Shown here: positions 14,003 to 22,656 of the stretch, piece by piece
Position numbering within the stretch: position 1 is the stretch's first letter
Layout: each line of letters opens with the position of its first letter
Translations under genes and position numbers: made by a program
The notes under the pieces: generated by a model
Told to the model about the DNA's origin: nothing
Seen by the model: only the letters and a program-made list of their open reading frames with translations
The model's database searches: none
Source of the DNA: an uncultured Alphaproteobacteria bacterium
GTDB taxonomy: Bacteria > Pseudomonadota > Alphaproteobacteria > MPNO01 > UBA830
Direction of reading: 5' to 3'
DNA: 33,800 bases
NCBI GenBank assembly: GCA_905479125.1
Contig: CAJQLI010000300.1
Span: 1 to 33,800, forward strand

Positions 14003-14923
14003 CTAGGCCTTGCCCTGATAGATTTTGACGATTTCGCCGAGCATTTTCAGCGCATCTTCCTTCGGACGCTGGAAGGTGTTGCGGCCGATGATCGAGCCGT
14101 TACCGCCGCCGTCGCGAATGGCCTTGGCTTCGGCATAGATGCCTTTCAGGTCTTTCGCTTCGCCGCCCGAGAACACGACGATACGCCGGCCGTTGAAGCA
14201 GGACTGCACGACGTGCTCGATGCGCTGGGTCATCGTCTTTACGGGGATCTTGTGGTCCTTGTAGACCTTCTTAGCCGGGTCGAGGAACATTTTGTCGGTC
14301 GGCGGTTTGACCTTGATGATATGCGCGCCCATCAGGGCGGCCATGTGGGCTGCATAGGCGCAGACATCCATCGCGGTTTCAGCTTCCTTGGTCACCATGC
14401 CGCCGCGCGGGTAGGACCACATAACAACCGCAAGACCGACAGACTTGGCTTCTTCTGCCAGTTCGCGAATCTCTTCCATCAGTTCGAACTGGTATTCGGA
14501 ACCGGGGTAAATCGTAAAGCCGATCGCGGCGCAGCCGAGGCGCAGGGCATCGTTGACCGAGGCGGTGACGGCCTGGTCTTTCTCGGTTGCAAGCGAATTG
14601 GCGGAGTTGCATTTGAGGATCGTCGGGATCGCGCCCGCGAAACTGTCAGCGCCCGCTTCGAGCATGCCGAGCGGTGCGGCGAAAGCCGACAGGCCGGCAT
14701 CGATGGCAAGCTGATAATGATAATGCGGGTCGTAGCCGGCGGGGTTCGGCGCAAAGCTGCGCGCCGGGCCGTGTTCGAAACCCTGGTCGACGGGAAGGAT
14801 CACGAGCTTGCCTGTGCCGCCCAGTTTCCCTTCCATCAGTATCCGCGCCAGATTTCCCTTTGTTCCGGGATTGTCACTTTCGTAACCGGCAAGAATTTTT
14901 TTGACTTTCTGACTGACGCGCAT
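14003..14923 (-). CDS. fbaB: Class I fructose-bisphosphate aldolase (FbaB/DhnA type)
   Basis: Cleaves fructose 1,6-bisphosphate to DHAP and glyceraldehyde 3-phosphate through a Schiff-base lysine. Conserved blocks include [36 protein letters not shown] and [10 protein letters not shown] (probably the active-site region), and VVFSGGEAK for the phosphate. About 306 residues. The frame can begin at ATG 14938, but ATG 14923 ([11 protein letters not shown]) is the family's usual start and has AGGAA 7-8 bases upstream. thiE follows 4 bp after its stop. Together with pfkA it supplies upper glycolysis or gluconeogenesis. Confidence 0.9.
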   Translation of the reverse strand: MRVSQKVKKILAGYESDNPGTKGNLARILMEGKLGGTGKLVILPVDQGFEHGPARSFAPNPAGYDPHYHYQLAIDAGLSAFAAPLGMLEAGADSFAGAIPTILKCNSANSLATEKDQAVTASVNDALRLGCAAIGFTIYPGSEYQFELMEEIRELAEEAKSVGLAVVMWSYPRGGMVTKEAETAMDVCAYAAHMAALMGAHIIKVKPPTDKMFLDPAKKVYKDHKIPVKTMTQRIEHVVQSCFNGRRIVVFSGGEAKDLKGIYAEAKAIRDGGGNGSIIGRNTFQRPKEDALKMLGEIVKIYQGKA

Positions 14924-15074
14924 GTTCGGATTCCTCATTTAACTGGTTGCCTCTGCTTAGCCTAAAGGCGCCGGCATTTCAATCGGTCGATTGCCTGTCC
15001 GGGGCGGAATTCCGGGGTTTTTTATCAGCGGAAATTGCGATGATTCTGAACGCTATTTCAGCTGTCTGCCCCTG

Positions 15075-15104
15075 TTGACGCGGCTTTGATGTGCATCGTA
15101 TGGT
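15075..15104 (+). promoter_or_regulatory. Predicted sigma70-type promoter for zauP-zapA
   Basis: TTGACG (15075-15080), an 18-bp spacer and TATGGT (15099-15104) resemble a housekeeping promoter. Transcription would start near 15111, which argues for the ATG at 15142 as the zauP start and against the upstream GTG 15091 and ATG 15100. The gap 14924-15074 has no other feature I can support. Confidence 0.5.
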
Positions 15105-15141
15105 GCAAAAACAACTAAAAATCGGCGGTTTACGCGGTTTC

Positions 15142-15399
15142 ATGTCTAAACTGGATGAAGCAGAACAGCGCTTGCAGCGCGCAGTCGCAGGGCTGGAAGA
15201 GGCGGCCCGGGCGGTAGCGTCTTCGGCGCAGTCTGCTGTGTCGAAGGCCGAAAATGCTGCCGCGGCCCCCGACCCGGCGGTTGCTGCCGCACTGGAAACA
15301 GCTCAGGCCCGCAATGCCGAGCTGGAAGATGTTAATACTGTTGTTGCCCAGCGCCTCGATGGCGCCATCACGCGTATCAAAACCATATTGGAAGACTGA
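15142..15399 (+). CDS. zauP: Coiled-coil protein encoded before zapA (ZauP-like, DUF4164 type)
   Basis: 85 residues of almost continuous amphipathic helix: KLDEAEQRLQRAVAGLEEA at the N-terminus and DVNTVVAQRLDGAITRIKTI at the end, joined by an Ala-rich stretch. In Caulobacter the coiled-coil protein ZauP is encoded with zapA, binds ZapA and focuses the Z-ring; the position here, one base before zapA, fits. The sequence is low in complexity, so identity rests on context. ATG 15142 is preferred because the predicted promoter overlaps earlier starts. No clear ribosome site. Confidence 0.68.
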   Translation: MSKLDEAEQRLQRAVAGLEEAARAVASSAQSAVSKAENAAAAPDPAVAAALETAQARNAELEDVNTVVAQRLDGAITRIKTILED

Positions 15400-15400
15400 C

Positions 15401-15751
15401 ATGCCGGAGGTCGACGTTGCCATTAACGGGCGCAATTACCAGATTGCCTGCGGTGACGGGGAAGAAGCGCATCTTGCCCAGCTTGGGGAATATGTTGATC
15501 GCCGCGTCAAGGAACTCGTGGCGGCTGTGGGCCAGGTCGGGGATTCCCGGCTGCTGGTAATGGTGTCGCTGATGATCGCCGACGAACTTGCCGAGACCTA
15601 TGCCGACCTGAAAAATGCGTCATCCGAGGCCGAGGGCGCGGTGTCGCCCCAACAGCTTGAAGACCGGGTCGCCGAAATAGTTGATGCCGCAGCCACACGG
15701 ATCGAGGCCGCCACGGCGGGTCTGACCGGTGCCGCACCTGTGGCCGAATAG
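15401..15751 (+). CDS. zapA: Cell division protein ZapA
   Basis: 116 residues. The N-terminal VDVAINGRNYQIACGDGEEA and LAQLGEYVDRRVKEL blocks are the ZapA domain, followed by the conserved SRLLVMVSLMIADELAE helix. ZapA is a cytoplasmic tetramer that cross-links FtsZ filaments at midcell. The Ala/Glu-rich C-terminal third is variable. ATG 15401 begins one base after the zauP stop, so the pair is translationally coupled. 6S RNA and the folate cyclo-ligase follow, as in other Proteobacteria. Confidence 0.92.
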   Translation: MPEVDVAINGRNYQIACGDGEEAHLAQLGEYVDRRVKELVAAVGQVGDSRLLVMVSLMIADELAETYADLKNASSEAEGAVSPQQLEDRVAEIVDAAATRIEAATAGLTGAAPVAE

Positions 15752-15841
15752 CCGGCCGCTGGAGGCGTCTGGCGGAATTGATTTCGTCTGACTGTGTAAG
15801 TTGATTTCCCGTTTACTGTTTATGCACTAGGTTAATCTCCA

Positions 15842-16000
15842 GGCGGGGCTGTCCGGTGCGATGTGTCTCTACATCCCTGGGGCCAATACATCTCTCTAGG
15901 GAGCTGTCTCTGCGGGGACCTTGGTCTCAGCACGCGGCGCCCACCTGTCTCGTACAGGCCACAGAGGATCACATAGACTGCCGGCTGTGACGGCTCCGCC
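15842..16000 (+). ncRNA. ssrS: 6S RNA
   Basis: The region lies between zapA and the 5-formyl-THF cyclo-ligase gene, the conserved place of ssrS. GGCGGGGCTGTC (15842-15853) pairs with GACGGCTCCGCC (15989-16000) as a 12-bp closing stem with two G-U pairs. The enclosed sequence (CCCTGGGGCCAATACATC at 15875-15892 and the far arm) can form the long, interrupted duplex with a central bubble that mimics an open promoter and sequesters sigma70 RNA polymerase. Ends are approximate, from the stem. About 159 nt, a normal size. No own terminator is visible; processing from the longer transcript is likely. Confidence 0.85.
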
Positions 16001-16052
16001 GCCCGCGAATTCAGCCAGCGTCCACCACCGGCGCCGACGACCAGCGCCTATA

Positions 16053-16679
16053 ATGAGCATTTCCGACGTGACACCCCCGACGGAACCCAGGCCTGACTTT
16101 AACAAGTCCGGCATCAAACAGTCGCTGCGCGATGAAGCCGCCAGGCGTCGCGCGGACGTCCATGCGGTGCGCAGCGATGCGGCCGGGGCGGCACTGGCCG
16201 TCAGGTTTCTTGACGCCTTTTCAGGCCGATTGTCTGGACGTGTCGTCTCGGTTTATTGGCCGATGCGCGACGAGATCGACGTGCGGGGCCTGATCGGCGC
16301 ACTCGCCACTGCCGGCGCACAGGTGGTATTGCCGGTCATGGCGGGGGCGGATTTGCCTCTGGTGTTCCGTGAATGGCGGGCCGGCGACGAGCTGCTGCCG
16401 GGGGCGTTCGGTGTCCGGGAACCTGCGGACGATGCCCGCGTTTTGACCCCTGATATCGTTGTTGCGCCGCTGCTTGCTTTTGATGTTGCCGGTAACCGGC
16501 TCGGCTATGGCGGGGGATATTACGACCGCACCCTTCGCGATCTGCGGGCGGGCGGTGCTATTATTGCCGTCGGCGTCGGCTATGACGAGCAGGAAATTTC
16601 ATCCGTCCCGGGGCATACGGGCGATGAAATTCTCGATATGATTATCACCGACCGGCGCACTCTCCGCGTCGGCAAGTAA
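16053..16679 (+). CDS. fau: 5-formyltetrahydrofolate cyclo-ligase
   Basis: 208 residues. Converts 5-formyl-THF to 5,10-methenyl-THF using ATP, returning stored folate to one-carbon metabolism. Signature LGYGGGYYDRTL in the last third, with VYWPMRDEIDVRGLI and VAPLLAFDVAGNRLG before it. The open frame extends upstream to 15921 inside 6S RNA; ATG 16053 is the first sensible start outside it and gives the usual length. The ribosome site is weak. YmdB-like follows after 14 bp. Confidence 0.9.
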   Translation: MSISDVTPPTEPRPDFNKSGIKQSLRDEAARRRADVHAVRSDAAGAALAVRFLDAFSGRLSGRVVSVYWPMRDEIDVRGLIGALATAGAQVVLPVMAGADLPLVFREWRAGDELLPGAFGVREPADDARVLTPDIVVAPLLAFDVAGNRLGYGGGYYDRTLRDLRAGGAIIAVGVGYDEQEISSVPGHTGDEILDMIITDRRTLRVGK

Positions 16680-16693
16680 GGAAGTTATTCTCT

Positions 16694-17506
16694 ATGCGAA
16701 TTCTGATATGCGGCGATGTGGTCGGGCGGACCGGGCGCAAGGCCGTGGTCAAGCATGTTCCCATGCTGCGCGAACGCTATGACCTCGATTTCGTCATCGT
16801 GAATGGTGAAAACGCGGCCGGCGGGTTCGGTATCACGCCGAAAATCTGCGATGAATTCTATGGCGTCGGCGTCGATGTGATCACCACCGGCAACCATGTC
16901 TGGGACCAGCGCGATATCATTCCCCATTTCGATAAAGAACCTCGGATTCTCAGGCCTGAAAATTTCCCGGCCGGGACACCGGGCAAGGGAGTTGCCGAAT
17001 TCAGGGACGCGCGCGGGCGGCGGATTGTCGTGATGCATCTGATGGCGCGATTGTTCATGGATCCGCTGGACGACCCGTTCGCGGCGATGACTGCCATGCT
17101 CAATACCTGGCGGCTTGGTGCGAATGCCGATGCCATTATTCTTGATTTTCACGGCGAGGCATCGAGCGAAAAAATGGCGATGGGCCATTTCGTCGATGGC
17201 AAGGTGTCGGTCGTGGTCGGGACACACACGCACGTGCCGACGGCGGATGCGCAGGTTTTTCCCGGCGGTACCGGCTATCAGACCGATCTCGGCATGTGTG
17301 GCGATTACGATTCCGTCATCGGCATCCGCAAGGAAATCTCGGTCGAACGCTTCGTGCGCAAGATGCCGACGGCACGGATGGAAGCGGCAGCGGAAGAGGC
17401 CACATTATGCGCCGTGATGGTCGATATCGACGATGGCACCGGGCTTGCAACCGATATCCGCCCGGTCCGCATCGGCGGACGGTTGCGCGGGGAAATGCCG
17501 GACTAG
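16694..17506 (+). CDS. YmdB/TIGR00282 family metallophosphoesterase
   Basis: 270 residues with a calcineurin-like di-metal site: Asp8 (GDVVGRTGR), Asn37 and Glu39 (VNGENAAGG), Asn67-His68 (TTGNHVWDQ), His153 (DFHGEASSEK) and His178/His180 (GTHTHVPTAD). Bacillus YmdB and Deinococcus homologues hydrolyse 2',3'-cyclic nucleotides and affect RNA stability. It is complete and all visible ligands are kept. AAGGAAG is upstream of ATG 16694. It follows the cyclo-ligase as a probable operon. Confidence 0.88.
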   Translation: MRILICGDVVGRTGRKAVVKHVPMLRERYDLDFVIVNGENAAGGFGITPKICDEFYGVGVDVITTGNHVWDQRDIIPHFDKEPRILRPENFPAGTPGKGVAEFRDARGRRIVVMHLMARLFMDPLDDPFAAMTAMLNTWRLGANADAIILDFHGEASSEKMAMGHFVDGKVSVVVGTHTHVPTADAQVFPGGTGYQTDLGMCGDYDSVIGIRKEISVERFVRKMPTARMEAAAEEATLCAVMVDIDDGTGLATDIRPVRIGGRLRGEMPD

Positions 17507-17640
17507 GCGACGGGCCTTAGCGGTGGCGGTCGAATTCTGTCCGCTCACGACAAATTTTGGCGTTTTCATACGTAATTCATTCGACGCCGGGGGCGTTCTC
17601 GCTGTATTGTTCGGCTCCATTGAATTTGTGAGTTGTAGAT

Positions 17641-17853
17641 ATGTTCGGATCCAGCCGCGCCCGACGCCATGACATTCCCGATGGACAGCTTTTCAAAGCG
17701 GTCGGCGGTGGCACATGGGAATATACCGGACCGGCGCCGACGGTTGCGCCAGAACCCCACGCACGCCTTGTGCGTCCGGGTGATCCGCGCACCATCAAGA
17801 TCATCTCGATGGATGCCCTGACCGATACCAGCCTGTTCGAGCGGGTTTCCTGA
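17641..17853 (+). CDS. Small uncharacterised protein, 70 residues
   Basis: ATG 17641 opens a 70-codon frame: an Arg-rich start (MFGSSRARRHDIPDGQLF), a Gly/Trp patch (GGGTWEYTGPAP), then PHARLVRPGDPRTIKIISM and a terminal LTDTSLFERVS. Soluble, no membrane helix or cysteine. Its third-base composition is like the neighbours and no competing long frame is on this strand. The ribosome site is poor. I do not recognise a family. Isolated between the YmdB-like gene and yebC. Confidence 0.58.
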   Translation: MFGSSRARRHDIPDGQLFKAVGGGTWEYTGPAPTVAPEPHARLVRPGDPRTIKIISMDALTDTSLFERVS

Positions 17854-17886
17854 TCCCGGGCAGGCGTAAGCCTCTGGACATTACGA

Positions 17887-18070
17887 TGTAATTTGCGTCT
17901 TCCCGGCGGAGGCGCAGATTCTCCCATGGGGTAACCCATTGGCATTCATATTCCCGCCCCCGCGCCCCATTCCTGCCACATTGCAGGGTTACATCTTTGC
18001 CAATCGCCCGAATCTCGCGGAAATGTGGGGGTTCAGGGTCGCATTTGCACCAGATATGGTGTAATTTGCG
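17887..18070. repeat. 11-bp direct repeat in the gap before yebC
   Basis: TGTAATTTGCG occurs at 17887-17897 and again at 18060-18070, bracketing most of the 246-bp gap 17854-18099. Between the copies are several short hairpins, for example ATGGG-GTAA-CCCAT near 17926-17939 and CCTGC-N6-GCAGG (17972-17987). No coding frame or terminator is convincing here. The second copy is 30 bases before yebC and could be an operator or promoter element. Confidence 0.35.
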
Positions 18071-18099
18071 GCACTTTACGGGCATCTGACGGAGCGATC

Positions 18100-18846
18100 A
18101 TGGCGGGCCATTCCAAATTCAAGAATATTCAGTTCAGAAAAGGGGCGCAGGATGCGAAGCGCGCCAAGGTTTTCACCAAGCTGATCCGCGAGCTGACGGT
18201 TGCGGCCAAGCACGGCGAAGACCCGGACGCGAACCCGCGTCTGCGTTCCGCGATCGCGGCCTCAAAAAGCGCCAATATGGCGAGGGACACCATGGAGCGC
18301 GCCATCGCGCGTGGTGCTGGCAATGACGATACCGATCAGTACGAGGAAATCCGCTACGAAGGCTATGGCCCGAAAGGCGTTGCCGTGATCGTCGAGGCCC
18401 TGACCGATAACCGCAACCGGACGGCCAGCGACGTGCGCGCCGCCTTTACGAAGTTCGGCGGCAATCTCGGCGAGACCGGGAGTGTCAATTTCATGTTCGA
18501 CCAGGTCGGCCAGGTGGACTACCCGGCCGATGTCGCGTCCGCCGACGAGGTGTTCGAGGTCGCGCTGGAGGCCGGTGCGCAGGATGTTCAGTCCTCTGAT
18601 GACGGCCACGAGATCATCTGCGAAGTGAACGATTTCAACGAAGTGCGCGACGGGCTCGAGGCAAAATTCGGCACAGCGGAATCGGCTGAACTGACATGGA
18701 AGCCGCAGAATACGGTCGAGCTCGACGCCGATAGCGCCGGCACGATGCTGAAGCTGATCGACGCGCTTGAAGATAATGACGACGTGCAGAAAGTATCGTC
18801 CAATGTCGAGATCGACGATGCCGTTCTCGAACAGCTTGCCGGCTGA
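18100..18846 (+). CDS. yebC: YebC/TACO1 family protein
   Basis: 248 residues, begins MAGHSKFKNIQFRKGAQDAK (the family signature is MAGHSKW-x-x-I), followed by KLIREITVAAK-like KLIRELTVAAK, ARGAG and YEGYGPKGVAVIVE. YebC proteins were named putative transcription factors; recent work ties the family to translation of polyproline-containing proteins. Trp is replaced by Phe in the first motif. GGAG precedes ATG 18100 by 6 bases. It leads the ruvCAB cluster (13-bp gap to ruvC). Confidence 0.94.
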   Translation: MAGHSKFKNIQFRKGAQDAKRAKVFTKLIRELTVAAKHGEDPDANPRLRSAIAASKSANMARDTMERAIARGAGNDDTDQYEEIRYEGYGPKGVAVIVEALTDNRNRTASDVRAAFTKFGGNLGETGSVNFMFDQVGQVDYPADVASADEVFEVALEAGAQDVQSSDDGHEIICEVNDFNEVRDGLEAKFGTAESAELTWKPQNTVELDADSAGTMLKLIDALEDNDDVQKVSSNVEIDDAVLEQLAG

Positions 18847-18859
18847 AGGATAGAACGGG

Positions 18860-19372
18860 ATGCGCATCAGGTTGATTGGTCTTGATCCCGGTTTGCGGCG
18901 CTCCGGCTGGGGCGTCATCGAGGTCGAGGGCAGCAGCCTGATTCATGTCGCGAGCGGGGCCGTCACATCCGATGCAAAGGCATCGCTGGCCGATCGCCTG
19001 TCGCAATTATTTAACGCCCTTACCGATGTAATTTCGACCTATCGGCCGGCAGAGGCCGCGGTCGAGGAAACCTTCGTCAACAAGAACCCGGCCTCGACGC
19101 TTAAGCTCGGCCAGGCGCGCGGCGTGGTGATGCTGGCCCCGGCACAGCTCGGGATTCCGGTGGCCGAATACGCCGCGAACCTGATCAAAAAATCACTGGT
19201 GGGCAACGGTCATGCCGACAAGAACCAGGTGCAGGCGATGATCAATATCCTGTTGCCCGGCGCAAAACCCGAAACCCCGGACGCCGCCGATGCGCTTGCC
19301 GTCGCCATTTGTCATGCCCATCACCGACGCGCCAACGTTCTTGCTGAAGCCGTGTTGAGGCAATCCGCATGA
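18860..19372 (+). CDS. ruvC: Crossover junction endodeoxyribonuclease RuvC
   Basis: 170 residues. Resolves Holliday junctions by paired nicks. The four acidic active-site residues are visible: Asp9 (GLDPGLRRSG), Glu69 (AVEETFVNKN), Asp141 and Asp144 (PDAADALAVAI). KLGQARGVV is the DNA-binding/dimer region. ATG 18860; the stop overlaps the start of ruvA by 4 bp, so translation is coupled. Confidence 0.96.
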   Translation: MRIRLIGLDPGLRRSGWGVIEVEGSSLIHVASGAVTSDAKASLADRLSQLFNALTDVISTYRPAEAAVEETFVNKNPASTLKLGQARGVVMLAPAQLGIPVAEYAANLIKKSLVGNGHADKNQVQAMINILLPGAKPETPDAADALAVAICHAHHRRANVLAEAVLRQSA

Positions 19373-19980
19373 TTGCGAAGCTGACCGGTATTCTCGATTC
19401 CGTCGGTGACGACTGGGCCATACTCGATGTCGGCGGGGTCGGCTATCTGGTGTTCTGTTCGAGCCGGACGCTGGCACAACTGCCCGGCACCGGCGAGGCG
19501 GTCTCCTTCGTGATAGAGACCCATATCCGCGAAGATCATATTCATCTGTACGGCTTCCTCGACCATGCCGAACGCGACTGGTTCAAGCTGCTGACGACTG
19601 TGCAGGGTGTCGGCGCAAAGGTCGGGCTCGGTATTCAGTCGGTGCTCGGCCCGAAGGAGTTGACCGACGCGATCCTCGCCCAGGACAAGGGCATGATTAC
19701 CCGCGCGCCCGGGGTTGGTCCGAAGCTGGCGACAAGGCTGCTGACCGAATTGAAAGACAAGGTCGGTGGGATGGCATCGGTCGCACCTGCGATGGCGGGT
19801 GCCGTTGCCGCAAACGATACCGACCGGGCTGCAATGGAAGATGCGGTCTCGGCGCTGGTCAATCTCGGCTACCGCCGGGGTGATGCTTTCGGTGCCGTGA
19901 CCGGCGCCATGCGCAGTATCGGCGATGATGCCGGGGTTGAAGACCTGATCCGTGCCGGGCTCAAGGAGCTCACGGCATGA
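19369..19980 (+). CDS. ruvA: Holliday junction branch migration protein RuvA
   Basis: 203 residues. Tetramer that holds the four-way junction and recruits RuvB. Domain I begins [20 protein letters not shown] with VGGVGYLV. The HhH DNA-binding repeats include [16 protein letters not shown] and [13 protein letters not shown]. The C-terminal domain that contacts RuvB ends [11 protein letters not shown]...LKELTA after a flexible Ala/Met-rich linker. It overlaps ruvC and ruvB by 4 bp each. Confidence 0.96.
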   Translation: MIAKLTGILDSVGDDWAILDVGGVGYLVFCSSRTLAQLPGTGEAVSFVIETHIREDHIHLYGFLDHAERDWFKLLTTVQGVGAKVGLGIQSVLGPKELTDAILAQDKGMITRAPGVGPKLATRLLTELKDKVGGMASVAPAMAGAVAANDTDRAAMEDAVSALVNLGYRRGDAFGAVTGAMRSIGDDAGVEDLIRAGLKELTA

Positions 19981-21023
19981 ACGATGCCAGACCAATCGCA
20001 CCGGGCTTTGGCGAAGACGATCTCGGCGAAGGCCATGTCCGCCCGCAACAGCTGGATGATTTCGTCGGCCAGCCGGCGCTGCGCCAGAACCTTCGCGTGT
20101 TTGTCGAGGCCGCCCGCGGGCGCGCCGAGGCAATGGATCATGTATTGTTTCACGGTCCGCCGGGCCTGGGTAAAACCACGCTGGCACAGATTGTGTCGCG
20201 CGAACTCGGTGTCGGTTTCCGCGCGACGTCCGGGCCGGTGATTGCCAAGTCCGGGGACCTCGCCGCGATCCTCACCAACCTGGAACCGCGGGATGTTCTG
20301 TTCATCGACGAGATCCACCGTCTTAATCCGGCAGTAGAGGAAATCCTCTATCCGGCAATGGAAGACGGCAAGCTCGACCTGATCATCGGCGAGGGGCCGT
20401 CTGCGCGTTCGGTGCAGATTGAACTGCCGCCGTTTACGCTGGTCGGCGCGACCACGCGCTCCGGCCTGCTGACGACACCGCTGCGCGAACGGTTCGGCAT
20501 TCCGCTGCGGCTTGAGTTCTACAATATCGACGACCTTGTCAAAATTGTCCGCCGGTGTGCCGGCGTGCTCGGCGTGACCGTCACCGCTGACGGGGCGACC
20601 GAGGTTGCGGCGCGGTCGCGCGGCACGCCGCGGGTTGCCGTCCGGCTGCTCCGCCGGGTCCGTGATTTTGCCGGCGTTGCAGGGGCAGACGCGATCGACG
20701 CGAAGCTTGCCGACCACGCGCTTGGCCAGCTCGAAGTCGACAAGATCGGCCTCGATTCCATGGATCGCCGCTACCTGCTGTGCATTGCGGATAATTATGC
20801 TGGCGGCCCGGTCGGGGTCGATACGCTGGCGGCCGCGTTGTCCGAGCAGCGTGACGCAATCGAAGACGTGATCGAGCCCTTCCTGCTGCAGTCGGGTCTG
20901 TTGCAGCGCACGCCGCGCGGCCGGATGCTGACACTGAATGCCTATCGTCATCTCGGCGTATCGGCGCCGAAAGAATACGATTCCCAGATGGACCTGCTGT
21001 CGCGGGAAGACGGCGATGACTGA
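19977..21023 (+). CDS. ruvB: Holliday junction helicase motor RuvB
   Basis: 348 residues, AAA+ ATPase driving branch migration with RuvA. Walker A GPPGLGKT (60-67), Walker B DEIH (111-114), sensor 1 GATTRSG and the arginine-finger segment TPLRERFGI. The C-terminal winged helix has RTPRGRMLT. Start ATG 19977 overlaps ruvA by 4 bp; the end overlaps ybgC by 8 bp. Confidence 0.97.
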   Translation: MNDARPIAPGFGEDDLGEGHVRPQQLDDFVGQPALRQNLRVFVEAARGRAEAMDHVLFHGPPGLGKTTLAQIVSRELGVGFRATSGPVIAKSGDLAAILTNLEPRDVLFIDEIHRLNPAVEEILYPAMEDGKLDLIIGEGPSARSVQIELPPFTLVGATTRSGLLTTPLRERFGIPLRLEFYNIDDLVKIVRRCAGVLGVTVTADGATEVAARSRGTPRVAVRLLRRVRDFAGVAGADAIDAKLADHALGQLEVDKIGLDSMDRRYLLCIADNYAGGPVGVDTLAAALSEQRDAIEDVIEPFLLQSGLLQRTPRGRMLTLNAYRHLGVSAPKEYDSQMDLLSREDGDD

Positions 21024-21444
21024 TATCAGCGCCGAACACGTGTTCCCGGTCCGGGTCTATTACGAGGACACCGATGCGGGTGGCGTGGTTTATCACAGTA
21101 ACTACCTGCGTTTTGCCGAGCGCGCGCGCACGGAACTGCTGCGTGATTTCGGGATCGATCATCAGAGCCTGCTGGCCGATGACGGGCTGATGTTTGCCGT
21201 CCGCCGCTGTGAGGCCGAATACGTTCTGCCCGCGCATCTCGATGACGCGCTGGATGTCCGCACCCGCTGCATTGAATCGTCCGCCGCGAGCTTTTGGCTC
21301 GAACAGCTGGTTCAGCGCGGCGGCGAAACACTGGTTGAGATGAAAGTGCGGCTGGTCTGTCTGAAACCGGGTGGCCGCCCAGCTCGTATCCCGCCGTTCC
21401 TGCGCTCGGCGCTGGATCGTGCCGCTGCCCATACGAAACACTAA
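21016..21444 (+). CDS. ybgC: Acyl-CoA thioesterase YbgC (Tol-Pal associated)
   Basis: 142 residues, single hot-dog fold of the 4-hydroxybenzoyl-CoA thioesterase family. The catalytic block is [20 protein letters not shown] (14-33) with the conserved Asp pair 18/20, then ERARTELLR. Hydrolyses short acyl-CoAs; in E. coli it interacts with acyl carrier protein and membrane-lipid enzymes. ATG 21016 lies inside the end of ruvB, so this gene links the ruv and tol clusters in one transcript. tolQ begins 18 bp later. Confidence 0.93.
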   Translation: MTDISAEHVFPVRVYYEDTDAGGVVYHSNYLRFAERARTELLRDFGIDHQSLLADDGLMFAVRRCEAEYVLPAHLDDALDVRTRCIESSAASFWLEQLVQRGGETLVEMKVRLVCLKPGGRPARIPPFLRSALDRAAAHTKH

Positions 21445-21462
21445 GAAACGAACGGAAGCTCC

Positions 21463-22188
21463 ATGGAAACAACCGCCGTACAGTCCGCCGCCCTCGCAGG
21501 TTCAGTCGTCCACGATATGTCGATCTGGGGTCTGTTCATGCAGGCGGATATCATCGTCAAGGCGGTGATGATCGGCCTCGTCCTCGCCTCTTTCTGGTGC
21601 TGGGCGATCATCTTCGAAAAAATCATGCGGATGCGCCGCCTGCGCCGCCAGGCAAGCCAGTTCGAGGAAAGCTTCTGGTCGGGGGGCTCGCTCGACGATC
21701 TCTTTGACCGTATCGGCTCGCGCCCGGTTGATCCGATGTCGTCGGTGTTTTCATCGGCGATGCGCGAATGGCGCCGTTCGACTTCTCGTGGCGGAAAAGA
21801 CAGCGATCAGCATCACAGCCTGTCGGAACGCATCGACCGGGTGATGCAGATCACCCTGAACCGCGAACTTGAACAGCTTGAACGCTACATGACGTTTCTG
21901 GCCTCTGTCGGGTCGACTGCGCCGTTTATCGGCCTGTTCGGCACCGTCTGGGGAATCATGAACAGTTTCGCCGCCATCGCCGTCAGCAAGAACACGTCTC
22001 TTGCGGTCGTTGCGCCCGGTATTGCCGAGGCGCTTTTTGCGACGGCACTCGGGCTTGTCGCGGCGATACCGGCGGTCGTCGCCTATAACAAGCTGTCGAC
22101 CGATATAAACAGGTATGCCGGCCGCCTCGAAGCGTTTGCCGGCGAGTTCGGGACGATCCTGTCGCGCCAGAACGAGGATGAGGCCTGA
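21463..22188 (+). CDS. tolQ: Tol-Pal system inner-membrane channel TolQ
   Basis: 241 residues with three membrane helices (about 28-48, 140-165, 178-203). MotA/TolQ/ExbB pore segments are FLASVGSTAPFIGLFGTVWG and ALGLVAAIPAVVAYN. TolQ and TolR use the proton gradient to energise TolA, which moves Pal and constricts the outer membrane at division. GGAAG precedes ATG 21463. tolR starts 3 bp after the stop. Confidence 0.95.
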   Translation: METTAVQSAALAGSVVHDMSIWGLFMQADIIVKAVMIGLVLASFWCWAIIFEKIMRMRRLRRQASQFEESFWSGGSLDDLFDRIGSRPVDPMSSVFSSAMREWRRSTSRGGKDSDQHHSLSERIDRVMQITLNRELEQLERYMTFLASVGSTAPFIGLFGTVWGIMNSFAAIAVSKNTSLAVVAPGIAEALFATALGLVAAIPAVVAYNKLSTDINRYAGRLEAFAGEFGTILSRQNEDEA

Positions 22189-22191
22189 GCC

Positions 22192-22653
22192 ATGGCAATG
22201 ATGTCAGGAAACGGCGGTCGGGGCAGGCGAAACAGGCGGGGCAGCTATGTGCCGATGTCTGAAATCAACGTGACGCCCATGGTCGACGTCATGCTGGTGC
22301 TCCTCGTTGTCTTTATGGTGTCTGCGCCGCTGATGACCGTCGGCGTGCCGGTCGACCTGCCGAAAACCGATGCCTCGCAGATGGTCGGCCAGGACGAGCC
22401 CTTGGTGGTGAGCGTCAATGATAAGGGCGAGGTTTTTCTCCAGGAAACCAAAATCACCCTCGAACAGCTGGTGCCGCGACTGGTGGCGATTACGCAGAAT
22501 AAAAAAGACACGCGCATTTTCGTGCGCGGCGACAAGGCTATCGCCTATGGGCAGGTGATGGAGGTTATGGGGACCGTAAATCTGGCGGGCTTTACCCGCG
22601 TGGCGCTCCTGACCCAGTTACCGACGGGAACAGGCGCCGGAGGGGCAAAGTGA
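22192..22653 (+). CDS. tolR: Tol-Pal system protein TolR
   Basis: 153 residues. Short basic cytoplasmic start, then one membrane helix with the proton-carrying Asp32 (INVTPMVDVMLVLLVVFMV), and a periplasmic ExbD/TolR domain with TVGVPVDLPKT and FVRGDKAIAYGQVMEVM. Works with TolQ as the motor. Internal ATGs at residues 3 and 4 leave the exact start open. Three bp separate it from tolA. Confidence 0.95.
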   Translation: MAMMSGNGGRGRRNRRGSYVPMSEINVTPMVDVMLVLLVVFMVSAPLMTVGVPVDLPKTDASQMVGQDEPLVVSVNDKGEVFLQETKITLEQLVPRLVAITQNKKDTRIFVRGDKAIAYGQVMEVMGTVNLAGFTRVALLTQLPTGTGAGGAK

Positions 22654-22656
22654 ACC

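Noticed and set aside
15921-16052. N-terminal extension of the folate cyclo-ligase
   Set aside because: It runs through the 6S RNA stem and is unlike the family; ATG 16053 gives the normal length.
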